Below are positions 8,450 through 18,641 of a stretch of DNA of 64,000 bases, one piece after another (the stretch's first letter is position 1; the number at the start of each line of letters is the position of its first letter). The stretch covers positions 1-64,000 of the forward strand of contig DJXW01000030.1 in NCBI GenBank assembly GCA_002449845.1. The letters are read 5' to 3'. A program made the position numbers and the translations under genes. The DNA comes from Prevotella sp. UBA6994 (GTDB lineage Bacteria; Bacteroidota; Bacteroidia; Bacteroidales; Bacteroidaceae). The notes under the pieces are model-generated. The model made no database searches. It was not told the origin of the DNA and worked only from the letters and a program-made list of their open reading frames with translations.

Positions 8450-10636
8450 TTATCGATTGATAAACTTCTTGCCATTCTTGATGAGGATTCCCTTGGTAGA
8501 AGGAGCAACACGCTGACCAGCAAGGTTGTAAACAGGAGCATTGGCATCTTCTGTTTCAGCGGTGAAGTTGCGAACGGCAGTATCCTCAGCGAACCAGCGT
8601 GGGTCACCAGTCTTAGCAGCTACCTGTGCTTCGCCAGTAGGAGTGAAGTCGCCATTAGCTGGATCCTTCAATGCTGGGTCAGTGGTAAGGGCTGTTCCCG
8701 TTGCATCGTAGTTGCCAGTATCTTCGGCAACACCATTAAACCAGTAGGTGTTGTTGGCGAAGGTAGCAGTCTTCTGGTCGCCACGGCTACCGAGATAACG
8801 GCGAGCAACTTGTCCGTTTCCACAATCTACGAAGATGTTGTTAGTCATTACCCAGTAAGAAGTGTTACGTCCGGCAAATCCATTATAGTTGCCCCATTGA
8901 CCTTCCTTGGCTATGTTATAGAACGTACAGTTCTCATAGGTGATGCTGTTAGAGTCAAATCCTGCACGGTCGCAACGACCAGCGTTGTTGTAACGTACGA
9001 AGTAGTCTTGGTCTGCACCAGTGCTGCAAACGGTAGAGTTCTTAATGGTGAGATTGTTGGCAAATCCCTGTGAGAAGAAGATAGCTGTCTTCTTACTGTT
9101 GGCATTGAGCGAGATAACGCTGTTGTCAATCAATAAGTTGGCTACGCAATACTTCACACCATTGTCGTTGATGATTTGCTCAGCATCGTTGATCTTACAG
9201 TTGATGATGTTCACGTCGTTGATGATGTAGTAACCACCTTCTGCGTTGATGCTACCTTCGATTGGAGAGGCATTCAATGTTACCAAAGCATCAGAAGAAG
9301 CACTTGCGTCAATCTCAAGGTTCTTGAGAGTGATATTGGTGTTGGGAGAGAATGATGTGCCTTCAGCCATCTTAATCTTGGCAAAGCCACCGTCAGGACC
9401 TGCAATGGTGAGGTTAGCCTTGCTGATAGGAGCATTCATGGTGTATTCCTCGCCAGCGTTGAGCGTAACGATGGTTGCTCCCTCTGCGGGAACGGCAGCC
9501 TCTACAATGGCGTTCAGGTCGTTGCCTACTGGTTGTTCCTCATCACCTGTGGTGAAGTCGAATCCACCGAAGCCCACCTGTGAACTGTCTTGGAAGAGCC
9601 AGTAGCTCTTGCCAGCCTCTACCTTGAAAGTAATCCATCCCCAGAAAGCTTGGTTACCAGTTGAGAGCACATATTTGCGAGTCTCTGCGTTAGCATCGCA
9701 AGCCTCTTTCTCAGCAGCCAGTTTCTCCTCAGAATAAGCAGGCTCTTGTCCAGCGGCAGCAGCGTCGGCATTGGCTTGAAGCATTCTGAAATAATTGCCA
9801 TAGATATAATCTGTGTGGATAGAGTCAATTTGCTCGGCATTGAAGAAAATCTGGTACTGCTCATAGATAGGATTGCCTTGGTTGTCGAGTTTCTGCTCAC
9901 CTGTTTCGGGGTCAATGGCAGGAGTGGTGTAGTTGGCACGTTTACCGTTTACGTATCCCTCTGCGGTAAGGGGAACGGCTTGCTTGGTAGCATCGTCGAT
10001 GACGTAAGTGTTACGGTTACCCTTGTTTGCCCAAATGAGCACCTTCAATGTACCGTCAACTTTCGGGGTGAACTTATAATACAGACCTACGAGAGGCATG
10101 GTTTGCATACCTGGCTTGTAATATTCGTACTGAGCCCTGTAGGTACCAGTGGAAGCACCGTCACGGTAAACCTCCTCGCAGAACATCTTCACGTAGGGGT
10201 TACCCGTTCCCATGAGGAAGTAGAGTTTTGTGCCATTGGCATCATTGATGTCGAGTTTGTTCTGTCCATTCTTCCAAGAGATAGAATTCCAAGAACCTAC
10301 TGAAGCAATCTCGTATGTGTGGTTTTCCTCACTGATGAGTGTACCAGGCACGAGGTCTTGTCCAACATTGGCAGAAGGATCATCAGGGTTAACCTTGTTG
10401 GCGATAGTAGCACCGCCCACGGCTTCGAGGGTCATGTTTGCGGTATTTACCGTAACGATAGATTTACCATCGGCAACGTTGGTGGCATTACCACTCTCAT
10501 CTACGATGGCTGCAAACTCAGGAGCCAAAGTAATCGTACCGTCAGCAGCAACGCTGATAGGCTTGTAGCTCTCTGTTTGTGCAGAAATACTTACTGAAGT
10601 AAGTGCAACTGCGATTAGCGTAAAAATTTTTTTCAT
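8450..10636 (-). CDS. Secreted beta-helix protein with C-terminal sorting-like tail
   Basis: 728 residues from the ATG at 10634-10636 (MKKIFTLIAVALTSVSISAQ signal peptide); an in-frame 25-codon extension further upstream lacks sequence of a real N-terminus. The middle has a carbohydrate-binding-like segment, and residues about 410-690 show short regularly spaced Asn-rich strands (NITLKNLEID, YIINDVNIINCKIN, NLTIKNSTVC, ITYENCTFYNI), the rungs of a right-handed parallel beta-helix like pectate-lyase-type DUF4957/DUF5123 proteins. It ends YNLAGQRV...KGILIKNGKKFINR, a C-terminal pattern shared with the protein at 32434-36852 and resembling sorting or anchoring tails of secreted Bacteroidales proteins. 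It has its own promoter and follows the RG-II operon. Likely pectin binding or cleavage; the catalytic type is unclear. Confidence 0.82.
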   Translation of the reverse strand: MKKIFTLIAVALTSVSISAQTESYKPISVAADGTITLAPEFAAIVDESGNATNVADGKSIVTVNTANMTLEAVGGATIANKVNPDDPSANVGQDLVPGTLISEENHTYEIASVGSWNSISWKNGQNKLDINDANGTKLYFLMGTGNPYVKMFCEEVYRDGASTGTYRAQYEYYKPGMQTMPLVGLYYKFTPKVDGTLKVLIWANKGNRNTYVIDDATKQAVPLTAEGYVNGKRANYTTPAIDPETGEQKLDNQGNPIYEQYQIFFNAEQIDSIHTDYIYGNYFRMLQANADAAAAGQEPAYSEEKLAAEKEACDANAETRKYVLSTGNQAFWGWITFKVEAGKSYWLFQDSSQVGFGGFDFTTGDEEQPVGNDLNAIVEAAVPAEGATIVTLNAGEEYTMNAPISKANLTIAGPDGGFAKIKMAEGTSFSPNTNITLKNLEIDASASSDALVTLNASPIEGSINAEGGYYIINDVNIINCKINDAEQIINDNGVKYCVANLLIDNSVISLNANSKKTAIFFSQGFANNLTIKNSTVCSTGADQDYFVRYNNAGRCDRAGFDSNSITYENCTFYNIAKEGQWGNYNGFAGRNTSYWVMTNNIFVDCGNGQVARRYLGSRGDQKTATFANNTYWFNGVAEDTGNYDATGTALTTDPALKDPANGDFTPTGEAQVAAKTGDPRWFAEDTAVRNFTAETEDANAPVYNLAGQRVAPSTKGILIKNGKKFINR

Positions 10637-10692
10637 AATTAATATTTTTGTTGTTAGTAAATGGTTTTTGTCATTGTTTTGGAAAATCCCTT

Positions 10693-10700
10693 CAAAGTTA
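10693..10700 (-). promoter_or_regulatory. Probable -7 promoter element of the beta-helix gene
   Basis: The minus strand reads TAACTTTG, a match to TAnnTTTG, 57 bases upstream of the ATG at 10636 and 54 bases downstream of the GH2 stop. It suggests that the beta-helix gene can be transcribed separately from the six-gene operon. Confidence 0.5.
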
Positions 10701-10754
10701 GTAATTCCCATATAAAAAATGTAATCTATTTAGATATGTTTATAATAAATTAAC

Positions 10755-13502
10755 TTACTGAATCCCAAAATCCTGTTGCTGTTGTTGCACTTCCTCCAGT
10801 GTTTTCTTGAGCGATTCGGGTGTGGCGGAAGGAGAATATTTGGTTGGGAGGGCTGATTTGGTAGGTTGAGTGGGGTAGGGAGAAGATTTGTCTTGATAAC
10901 ACATCTTTCCTTCGTATGCAACAGACTGAATCTCCAACGTGTCGGCAACGGGAGCGTAAGCCCCTGGAAACGTGGGAGAGGCTATGATGCGGATGGTTCC
11001 TGCCTGATGCGTGGAGCGAATCAGGATGGGCGCACTTCCCCATTCCACGATGCGAGGATTAGCCATGATGTTGCCATCGTCAATCATACAACCCTCGCCC
11101 TCTACCGTGAAGGTGATGTGTTCACGGGCATTGCGGCGAACATTGCCATTGTCGTCGGTAATCTCTGCCACAACCACGATGAAGTCGCTTCCATCTGCAA
11201 CGAGCTTCTTACCCATTTCATCGGCATAAAGTCGGATGTGTGTACTTCTGCGAGCAGGCATTTTCTTCTCCGTACAAACTACCTTTCCATTAACGATACC
11301 TTCTGCAAGGAGAGACACTTTCTGCCAGTTTCGCTTGGTATAGCTCCATGAGCGTGCTTGCCAGAAATCCCAGAAACCCTTGAATATGACAGGAACGTTT
11401 GGCGTTCCTTCCACCTCGTGTTTAACGGGTAGTGTGGCTACTTTCTCACCGTCGAAAGCCGTGAGACGAACACTGTCACAATTGCTGAAGATGGTAACAT
11501 CCGACTCAGAATATTGCGTCATCTCGTTGGCGATAAACACCATATAGGGTTGGGACGTTTGCGAACGGAACATCTCATAGGCATATTTCTTCTGACGGAA
11601 TGCATCGTAGATGCCTCCTAAGTAAGCATCGGGATGGTAACCACGTTGATGATCGAACGGGTGCCATTGGCAACCGCCAATAAACTGTCGCTGACCACGA
11701 TACATCATACCATACGTGTCTGCCAACGACATAGCTGCGGTGAGCATAGCCTTTTCGCCCCAAGCACGTGCGGCACGGTTAAGTGCATTATGAGCATACC
11801 AGTCATCTACATACTCGCCCCATTCACGGGTGAAAATACATTTGTCGGGCCATTGAGCATTTACTTTTTTTGTTTGACCATTGAGCATTGACCATTGAGC
11901 ATTGACCGTTGTTGATTGACCATTGACCATTGACCGTTGACCATTGGCTGGCGCGTCGGAAGAATGGTCAATGTTCAATGGTAAATGGTTAATGGGTATA
12001 TTGTCAGCCCAATCGTAGAGTACATCATAGTTTTCCTTCACGCCCTCCGAGTTCATGTCGGCAGCTGCCACTGGACGACCCACATACGGAAACTCGTCTT
12101 TCGTGATTTGCAAGGCTTGCAAGGCAAAGTCCTTGGGATAACGTGTTTCGTTGAGAATGGGTTCCCACATCAACACGCAAGGATGATTACGGTCTCGACG
12201 AATAATTTCACGGGTGTTTTGGTGAACCAGTTCTCCCCAGTGAGGGTCTTTGTTCCAATATTGCCAACCTGGTGTTGGTACGATGATGAACAATCCTAAC
12301 TCGTCGCAAGCATCCATGAACGATGGGTCTTGCGGATAGTGAGCGGCTCGGATAATGGTCATTCCAGCATCTTTCAGTCGTTTCGCGTCTCGCCATTGCT
12401 GACTGTTGGGAAGGGCATTGCCCACGTATGCAAAGTCTTGATGACGATTGCCGCCAATCAACTGATGGTAAGGCTTGCCGTTCAACCAGAACCCATCCCT
12501 GCCTCGAAACTCTGCTTGTCGTATTCCCATGCGCACCATTCCACCGTCGATGGTACGTTTACCGTTTGTTAAGACTATCTCTACTTGATATAAATATGGT
12601 GTTTCGGGCGACCAAAGATGAGGTTTGGAAATGGAAGCATGGAGATTGAAAATGGCAGACTTTCCTATAGACTTCGTTTGTTTCATGGTCTTGACAATCT
12701 TACCTTCAGTATCCTTGATTCGTACCATGACCGTAGTCTTAGAAGTAATGTCTGAACTCCTGAACTCCTGAACTCCTGAACTCCTTTCCACGTCTATATC
12801 CACAAACACCTCAGCCGACTTCTCTGAAATGTTGTCGTAATGGAGAAATACACCACCACCAGCCACTTGGTTGCGCTCAATAGCATCAGAAATATGAATG
12901 AGCGACTTGCCGATGAGCCACACGTCACGATACATTCCACCATGATAGGCAAAGTCGAGTGCAGTTTGTTTCTTGCCTGGAGGGTATTCCTTATCGTCAC
13001 TATTGTCAGCCATGACCGCAATGAGACATTTGTCGCCAGCCTTGATGCCTAATTCAGAAAGGTTGACGGTGATGGGAAGGTAACCACCTAAATGCTCCTT
13101 GACCAATTGACCATTAACAAACACTTTCTGCTTGCCCATGATAGCTTCAAAGTGAACCTCAACCACCTTTTCAGATAAGTCAGCGGGAACGATGAAATGT
13201 TTCCTGTACCAACAAATGCCTTGGTAATTGCGACAACCGCTTGCCTCGGCTGGTTCTAATTGGACGGTGTGAGGCGCACAAACCACCTCCCACTGGGAAT
13301 CGTTCAGTTGGGGAGAAGCTCCATTGGCAATATCTCCTAAATGGAATCGCCAGCCTTCGTTGAAATTATAAATCTCCCTGCCACAATTGGGAAGTGGATA
13401 AAAACCTGCCACGGAAGTCTGCTGTGCTGAAACATCAACCGTAAACAACAAACCAAGGCAGACGAGAAATATTATTTGTTTGAACTTATTCATGCGAATC
13501 AT
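10755..13502 (-). CDS. Glycoside hydrolase family 2 (beta-galactosidase/glucuronidase type) with in-frame heptad-repeat insert
   Basis: 915 residues; the start is ATG 13502 or the second ATG at 13493, followed by a signal peptide ending near VDVSA. Domains run sugar-binding (NEGWRFHLGD), immunoglobulin-like, then a TIM barrel. The acid/base is in MWEPILNETR (about residue 446) and the nucleophile Glu in FTREWGEY (about residue 559); a C-terminal beta domain follows. Between the two catalytic segments, residues about 502-551 are a low-complexity insert with SSDAPANGQRSM encoded by a repeat element. A second oddity is an 8-bp tandem repeat near residues 239-249. It is the last gene of the six-gene minus-strand operon, 18 bases after the GH78 fusion. 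GH2 enzymes remove beta-galactose, beta-glucuronic acid or arabinopyranose; the specificity cannot be read. Confidence 0.9.
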   Translation of the reverse strand: MIRMNKFKQIIFLVCLGLLFTVDVSAQQTSVAGFYPLPNCGREIYNFNEGWRFHLGDIANGASPQLNDSQWEVVCAPHTVQLEPAEASGCRNYQGICWYRKHFIVPADLSEKVVEVHFEAIMGKQKVFVNGQLVKEHLGGYLPITVNLSELGIKAGDKCLIAVMADNSDDKEYPPGKKQTALDFAYHGGMYRDVWLIGKSLIHISDAIERNQVAGGGVFLHYDNISEKSAEVFVDIDVERSSGVQEFRSSDITSKTTVMVRIKDTEGKIVKTMKQTKSIGKSAIFNLHASISKPHLWSPETPYLYQVEIVLTNGKRTIDGGMVRMGIRQAEFRGRDGFWLNGKPYHQLIGGNRHQDFAYVGNALPNSQQWRDAKRLKDAGMTIIRAAHYPQDPSFMDACDELGLFIIVPTPGWQYWNKDPHWGELVHQNTREIIRRDRNHPCVLMWEPILNETRYPKDFALQALQITKDEFPYVGRPVAAADMNSEGVKENYDVLYDWADNIPINHLPLNIDHSSDAPANGQRSMVNGQSTTVNAQWSMLNGQTKKVNAQWPDKCIFTREWGEYVDDWYAHNALNRAARAWGEKAMLTAAMSLADTYGMMYRGQRQFIGGCQWHPFDHQRGYHPDAYLGGIYDAFRQKKYAYEMFRSQTSQPYMVFIANEMTQYSESDVTIFSNCDSVRLTAFDGEKVATLPVKHEVEGTPNVPVIFKGFWDFWQARSWSYTKRNWQKVSLLAEGIVNGKVVCTEKKMPARRSTHIRLYADEMGKKLVADGSDFIVVVAEITDDNGNVRRNAREHITFTVEGEGCMIDDGNIMANPRIVEWGSAPILIRSTHQAGTIRIIASPTFPGAYAPVADTLEIQSVAYEGKMCYQDKSSPYPTQPTKSALPTKYSPSATPESLKKTLEEVQQQQQDFGIQ
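11848..11996 (-). repeat. Heptad-armed inverted element inside the GH2 gene (coding, in frame)
   Basis: In coding orientation, CCATTGA-type heptads lead into the core GACCATTCTTCCGACGCGCC, then CAGCCAATG and a long run of GGTCAAT-type heptads. The left and right arms are roughly complementary. It encodes NIDHSSDAPANGQRSM, the same peptide as the copies at 38859-39000 and 40838-40968, although the host genes are unrelated. Confidence 0.85.
12754..12785. repeat. Four perfect 8-bp tandem repeats within the GH2 gene
   Basis: GAACTCCT is repeated four times without a mismatch; 24 bases is the in-frame period, so a loss or gain of one unit would shift the frame. It encodes the RSSGVQEFRSS stretch in a loop of the immunoglobulin-like domain. 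Confidence 0.85.
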
Positions 13503-13520
13503 TCGTTAAAAGTGAAATCG

Positions 13521-16500
13521 TTATGGTATCAACTCGACGTGCTTTACTCTTTGCCTGCGCCAAGTATATACTACGTGAATATGACCATCACGACTTTGGA
13601 TAATCGAAGGATAAGAGTATTGGAGAATAGGACTGTCTTCGAGTGTAATCCAATGTTTCCAGTTGACACCGTCATTGCTACGAAGAATGGAAAGTGGTGT
13701 GCGTGCTCCCTTTTCTTTGGTGGGTTCAATGGGCCAGTCGTTACAGATGAGCGCATATCCACCCTCTCGCAAATTCACCGCATCAATACCACTGTTGTTG
13801 TTGGGCGTGTTGATAAACGTAAGCTTACTCCACGTCTCACCATTATCATTGCTATAGGTAACACCAATCTGGCGGCTACGTGTACGACAAAGTGCTTCCA
13901 GTCTGCCATCGGGTAAGACGATGATGGACGGTTGAATAGCCTTCACACCCTCATCTGCTTCTACGAAAGCCGTGCGCTTCCACGTCTTTCCCAAATCGTC
14001 ACTATACTCAAAGTAAAGTTTCCAACCGTTGCGTTCGTCACTTGTGGGAGAGATGAGTCGTCCCTTATTGAGAATAGGCTTGTTCTTGATAGGACCGTAA
14101 ATGGTATCGGGCAACTGCTCACGCTTACCCCACGTCTTGCCACCGTCTTTGGAACGAACCAGCCAACCTTTCCAACCTGCCACATTCACGCCAATCTTGA
14201 AGTAAATACGTAGTTCGCCGTTGGGCATTTCGTAAATCACGGGATTCCAACAAGCCTCACGATGAGAGGGAGAGAAAACACCGTCTGCAACCAATTGTGG
14301 TTGAGTCCACTCCGTTTTGCCTTTCAACTTCCTACTCACCCAAATGCAAACGTCGGGATTGCGTTCTTTCGTGCCACCGAAGTAAGTGGCTACTAAATCT
14401 CCCTTCTTTGTTTCCACGATACTTGCCGAGTGGCATTCGGGAAAAGAAGTGCGCTTGTAAAGAAACTCATCCACCACCACTTGCGGACCACGTTGGGGAA
14501 GAGTCTCTACGAAATCATACTTGCCAGAACCAATCTCCTTCACCACGTTATTGGGCAAATAAACCTTAGCAGAGGTGTTGGCTGGAATCTCCACGTGCCA
14601 ATAGAGTTTTCCATTGTCTTTTTTCCAACGACTCACGATGTTTCCGTAAATCGACAGATACGAAGCATCTATATCGTCCATTTCGTCAACGGAGAAATCT
14701 GGCTTTAATGAGATGGTCTTGAATCCGTTGCTTGCCGACTGAATACCAGCAACGTCTTCGTACAACCAAGACAACAAGTCGCCAAGGAGCATCACGTGGT
14801 TGCCGCTGTTCATCTTAGGACTTGCCGTATCACCGTTCCACAATTCCCAAATGGTAGTGGCTCCGTGTTCAGCCATATATCCCCAACTGGGATATTTCTT
14901 GTTGGTGGCGAGCAACCAAGCAATGTCTGAACGCCCCATATCGGTTAAAGCATGCATCAGCCAACCAATACCAATCACGCCACACGAAACAGTTCCGCCA
15001 TTCTTCGTGATGATGTTGGCAATGATGTTTTTCTCTACTTGCTCTTTGACGTATGGGTCATCAATCATCCCAAACGTGTAGGGGAGGAGGTTTGCCGTTA
15101 CCGTGTTGTTTCCGTAATAGGTGCTGTCGGGATAAAGCAGATGACCGGGAACAGTGGTAGTGCCTTTCTTGACAGTGAGAAACTTTTTGTTAAATGCTTC
15201 TTTTGTCAGCCTTGCCTCATTGAGGAAGAAATTCTTGTCTTCAGAGTCTTTGGCAACATCAGCCATGAGCTTACAAATCTGATAATAATAAGCCGTTGAG
15301 ATCAGTGTACCATCGGTCTTGCGAGCAGGGTCTTCACTATGAATGAGCTTCTCGTCTTCGGGAGGAACGCACCAGTCACCATAACGGTCTTTCTCGATGA
15401 GACCGTCTTTCTGATATTGCGTCTTGAGATGTTTCAACCATCGCTTCACGTTATCATAATAACGTTGCATGGGAGCTTCGTCACCATATTGTTTGCGTAA
15501 CATATCGAGCGAGAAAGGAAGGGCTGCGGGCCACGTCACATTATCGCTGTAGTAATTCCAATAAGCGGGAGCAACGTCGGGAATACATCCATCCTCACGT
15601 TGTGCCTCTACAATGTCGCGAGCCCATTTGCTGTATAACGCATTGTTGTCGAAGAGATAAGCCTCTCCGTAACAACCACGTGTGCGGTCGCCCAGCCACG
15701 GCTGGCGCTCGTCACGTTGCGGACAGTCAACGGGCATTCCCTTGTAATTGCTCAATACTCCCCATACAGCGTTACGATACACCTTATTTAATATAGTATC
15801 AGTAGTGATGAAAGAACCCGTTTCTACCATCTCGTCACTCACCACTTCGCCAATGAAATCCGTCACTTTCGCATTCTTCAATCCCGTAATCTCTGCATAA
15901 CGGAAACCGTGATAAACAAAGGTAGGATGCCACCATGTTCCTTGTTCCTTGCCATTGGCATAATAGCGGTCTGTGCTTTGCGCGTGTCTGAAGTTCTCCA
16001 CCCAGATATTACCCATGCTATCTAATCGCTCAGCATAACGAATGACGATAGAATCGCCCCATTGCGTATTGGCAATGCGCATGTTCAACCATCCCGCCAT
16101 GTTTTGTCCCATGTCAACAATCACCTTTCCGTCTTTCTGCGTAAGGCTCTTGGGTTCCAATTGGCAAACCACTTTCATGTTGGGAGACATGGCTCCACGT
16201 AGGGTTCCGTATGGAATAGCAGTACGCTCTGCATTCATCCATTGAGAATCGTCAAATTGAATGGAAGTCCAATTGCCCAACTCCTTTCTTGCGTCATACG
16301 TCTCACCGTCGTATTCGTTGTTGGAACGAATAGCACCATCGGGAGTGAGTTTCCATTTCTCGTCTGTAGAAATCGTCTTCCTTGAACCATCCGTAAATTC
16401 CACAATGAGGTTTATGCGCAGGGTAGGATAACCGAATCGGGTAATCTTATAGGGTTTCTTGTCTTGTTGCATGGTGTAATATCTGCCATTTCCCAAGATG

Positions 16501-17210
16501 ATACCAATGGCATTCTGCTTGTCAAGCAACGACGTTACATCAAAGGCATTGTAAAGCACCGTGCGACGGTAGTCTGTAGGAGCAGGAGCCAATACTTGGT
16601 CACCAATGCTCTTACCATTGATAAAAGCCTCGTACATACCCAGTCCACTGATGTAGAGGGTAGCCTTGCTTACCTGTTTGTCTAAATCAAATTCCTTACG
16701 AAGATAACGAGCCGACAACTTACTGTGTTCCGTCTCCTCATCCCACGACATTTTACGGTCTAACCCTATCCATCTGCCTTGCCAGTCGGATTCGGTCAAT
16801 AAGCCAACGTTCCACATGGCAACGTCGCTCCACATACTTTCGCCCTTGGTGGTAGATACTTTTACGCGCCAATAGCATCTCGTGTTGCTACGTAATGGTT
16901 TTCCTTGGTATGTAATCCATTGCGACTGGTCAGAAGAAACGGTACATGTCCATAAGTCGCCATCAAGAGCTTCTGCCTTTTCCGGTGTAGATGAGACGAT
17001 GAGTTGATAGCTTGTCTGTCTCACGTCGTTTACATTTGCCTCAATGCGCCATCCTAACCTTGGCGAGTTGGTGTCTATGCTCATGGGATTGATGAGCCTC
17101 TCCGTACGAAGGTCCGTAACCTTGATTTGCGTTGTTTGTTCTTTCTTGGCCGATGCGAAAGAAAAGGAAACCAAACTCAAGAAGATGATGAAAAAGCGTG
17201 TCTTTACCAT
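13521..17210 (-). CDS. Bimodular GH78 alpha-L-rhamnosidase fused to a sialidase-fold (GH33-like) domain
   Basis: 1229 residues with a signal peptide (to about FASA). Residues about 30-880 are GH78: beta-sandwich modules, then an (alpha/alpha)6 barrel with PVDCPQRDERQPWLGD near residue 497 and HGATTIWELWNG near 788, the segments holding the acidic catalytic residues. Residues about 890-1229 are a six-blade propeller with four Asp-boxes (SKDGGKTW, SDDLGKTW, SNDNGETW, SNDGVNW) and an N-terminal FPECHSASIVETKKGDLV strand, as in sialidases. Side chain C of RG-II is alpha-L-rhamnose on Kdo, and Kdo is a sialic-acid-like keto sugar, so I infer that one polypeptide removes both. Its ATG overlaps the end of the GH140 gene by 7 bases, suggesting translational coupling. 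Confidence 0.9.
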   Translation of the reverse strand: MVKTRFFIIFLSLVSFSFASAKKEQTTQIKVTDLRTERLINPMSIDTNSPRLGWRIEANVNDVRQTSYQLIVSSTPEKAEALDGDLWTCTVSSDQSQWITYQGKPLRSNTRCYWRVKVSTTKGESMWSDVAMWNVGLLTESDWQGRWIGLDRKMSWDEETEHSKLSARYLRKEFDLDKQVSKATLYISGLGMYEAFINGKSIGDQVLAPAPTDYRRTVLYNAFDVTSLLDKQNAIGIILGNGRYYTMQQDKKPYKITRFGYPTLRINLIVEFTDGSRKTISTDEKWKLTPDGAIRSNNEYDGETYDARKELGNWTSIQFDDSQWMNAERTAIPYGTLRGAMSPNMKVVCQLEPKSLTQKDGKVIVDMGQNMAGWLNMRIANTQWGDSIVIRYAERLDSMGNIWVENFRHAQSTDRYYANGKEQGTWWHPTFVYHGFRYAEITGLKNAKVTDFIGEVVSDEMVETGSFITTDTILNKVYRNAVWGVLSNYKGMPVDCPQRDERQPWLGDRTRGCYGEAYLFDNNALYSKWARDIVEAQREDGCIPDVAPAYWNYYSDNVTWPAALPFSLDMLRKQYGDEAPMQRYYDNVKRWLKHLKTQYQKDGLIEKDRYGDWCVPPEDEKLIHSEDPARKTDGTLISTAYYYQICKLMADVAKDSEDKNFFLNEARLTKEAFNKKFLTVKKGTTTVPGHLLYPDSTYYGNNTVTANLLPYTFGMIDDPYVKEQVEKNIIANIITKNGGTVSCGVIGIGWLMHALTDMGRSDIAWLLATNKKYPSWGYMAEHGATTIWELWNGDTASPKMNSGNHVMLLGDLLSWLYEDVAGIQSASNGFKTISLKPDFSVDEMDDIDASYLSIYGNIVSRWKKDNGKLYWHVEIPANTSAKVYLPNNVVKEIGSGKYDFVETLPQRGPQVVVDEFLYKRTSFPECHSASIVETKKGDLVATYFGGTKERNPDVCIWVSRKLKGKTEWTQPQLVADGVFSPSHREACWNPVIYEMPNGELRIYFKIGVNVAGWKGWLVRSKDGGKTWGKREQLPDTIYGPIKNKPILNKGRLISPTSDERNGWKLYFEYSDDLGKTWKRTAFVEADEGVKAIQPSIIVLPDGRLEALCRTRSRQIGVTYSNDNGETWSKLTFINTPNNNSGIDAVNLREGGYALICNDWPIEPTKEKGARTPLSILRSNDGVNWKHWITLEDSPILQYSYPSIIQSRDGHIHVVYTWRRQRVKHVELIP

Positions 17211-18628
17211 TTCTCCTCCAATCTTGTTGCTTGTTTGCTGATATAATCTTTATTGCTGTCAATAGCAATCAACACTCGGTCGCTTCCTCGAAGATAAGCA
17301 CCGTCGAGAGTAAACTCATTCACTTGATTGTCGTATTCGCCTAAATAGGTCAAACCACCGTTAGCGGGATTCATGAGCCATACGTTTTTCTTGTTGCCCG
17401 TAATCTTTGTCAGGTCAACCTTCATCGGTTTTCCGCTATAGTTGTATGCTAACAAATAATCCTTTCCGCGTGTGGCAATCACATAGTCGTATCGTTCACC
17501 GTTGTTGCCAGCGATGATGCTTTGATCACCGATGCGCTCGGTAAAGGGAAAGGCAAGCATGAGCCATTTCAGGTATTTCATTTGTTGGTAGCCAGGGTCT
17601 TTCATCGCATCCCACCAGGCTTTCTCTGCGCCAAACGAAGCCAATACACCTGGTCGCATGAATTGCATGATGCTGTTATGACCGTAAGTATGACCGAAAC
17701 AACCAGCAAACACAGCCCAATAAGCATATCTCCTCACATCGTAGTCTTGCCATCTGGGAGCGGAGAAGTCGTGCAATCCTTGCGGAATGTCTTCGTATGA
17801 TGGCTCACCGTCTATCACGGGTTTGATGGGGGATTTCTCAAAACTCATGTCCACGTACCGCCAATTGTCTTCCTCGGTATTGTCTTTGATGGTGTAATCA
17901 CCGTCACCATTGCGCTGACCGTAACGACGATGACCACTCTGGAACATATTGAAGTCTAACCACTCTCGGTCATTATACCACCATGCACTGGTGGTTCTGC
18001 CACGAGGGTGAAACGTCATGACATGATTAGGGTCTGCCTTCTTGATGGCTCTTGCCAACGCGTCCCACGACTCTGTACCTTTGTCGCCCATGATGTCTCC
18101 GCCAATCATCCAGATGATGTTAGGCTTGTTCTTATATCTTTCTCCTAAGAATTTCCCGTAGCTGGTGGCTTTCTTGACGTCCATCTTACTGATTTGTGAA
18201 CCCCAGATGCAGTCCATGGCAATATAAATGCCATTGGCGGCAGCCATATCTACGATATAGTCTAAGTGTTCCCAATAACCATAGACTCCTGCCTTGCTGA
18301 ACTTGGTGAAGTCGAATGTCTCGTCGTTGGCTTGTTGTCCATATATATTATAGGTGGGAATGGCATTAAGCACTTGTATCTGCTCCACGTTATATCCTTC
18401 TTCGCGTTCCTTTGCCAAGAAATATTCCACCTCGTCACGGTTTAAACGTTCAGGCAAGAGCCATGAGGTATTGCCCAACCAGAAAAAGGGTGTACCATTC
18501 TCATGAATCAGGTAACGGTGGTTGTCTGATACTTTCAACTTCCCATTGTCCCAAGGCTTGTAAACCTTGGCTGCTTGTATGTTGGCAGAAAACAACGCCA
18601 ACAACATGATAAATAAGATTTTTCTCAT
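17204..18628 (-). CDS. GH140 apiosidase-like glycoside hydrolase (DUF4038 type)
   Basis: 474 residues with a signal peptide (FSANIQAA). The family hallmark FFWLGNTSWLL, followed by EVEYFLAKEREEGYNVEQIQ, marks the DUF4038 TIM barrel. The likely acid/base Asp lies in IGGDIMGD and the nucleophile Glu in VIDGEPSYED, matching the arrangement described for the Bacteroides RG-II apiosidase family. A small C-terminal beta domain ends the protein. It should cleave the beta-D-apiose link that joins RG-II side chains A or B to the galacturonan backbone. It is 13 bases after the GH95 gene and overlaps the GH78 fusion. A predicted apiose-use operon lies at 38712-43690. Confidence 0.9.
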   Translation of the reverse strand: MRKILFIMLLALFSANIQAAKVYKPWDNGKLKVSDNHRYLIHENGTPFFWLGNTSWLLPERLNRDEVEYFLAKEREEGYNVEQIQVLNAIPTYNIYGQQANDETFDFTKFSKAGVYGYWEHLDYIVDMAAANGIYIAMDCIWGSQISKMDVKKATSYGKFLGERYKNKPNIIWMIGGDIMGDKGTESWDALARAIKKADPNHVMTFHPRGRTTSAWWYNDREWLDFNMFQSGHRRYGQRNGDGDYTIKDNTEEDNWRYVDMSFEKSPIKPVIDGEPSYEDIPQGLHDFSAPRWQDYDVRRYAYWAVFAGCFGHTYGHNSIMQFMRPGVLASFGAEKAWWDAMKDPGYQQMKYLKWLMLAFPFTERIGDQSIIAGNNGERYDYVIATRGKDYLLAYNYSGKPMKVDLTKITGNKKNVWLMNPANGGLTYLGEYDNQVNEFTLDGAYLRGSDRVLIAIDSNKDYISKQATRLEEKW

Positions 18629-18641
18629 ATCTCGTTTCTTG

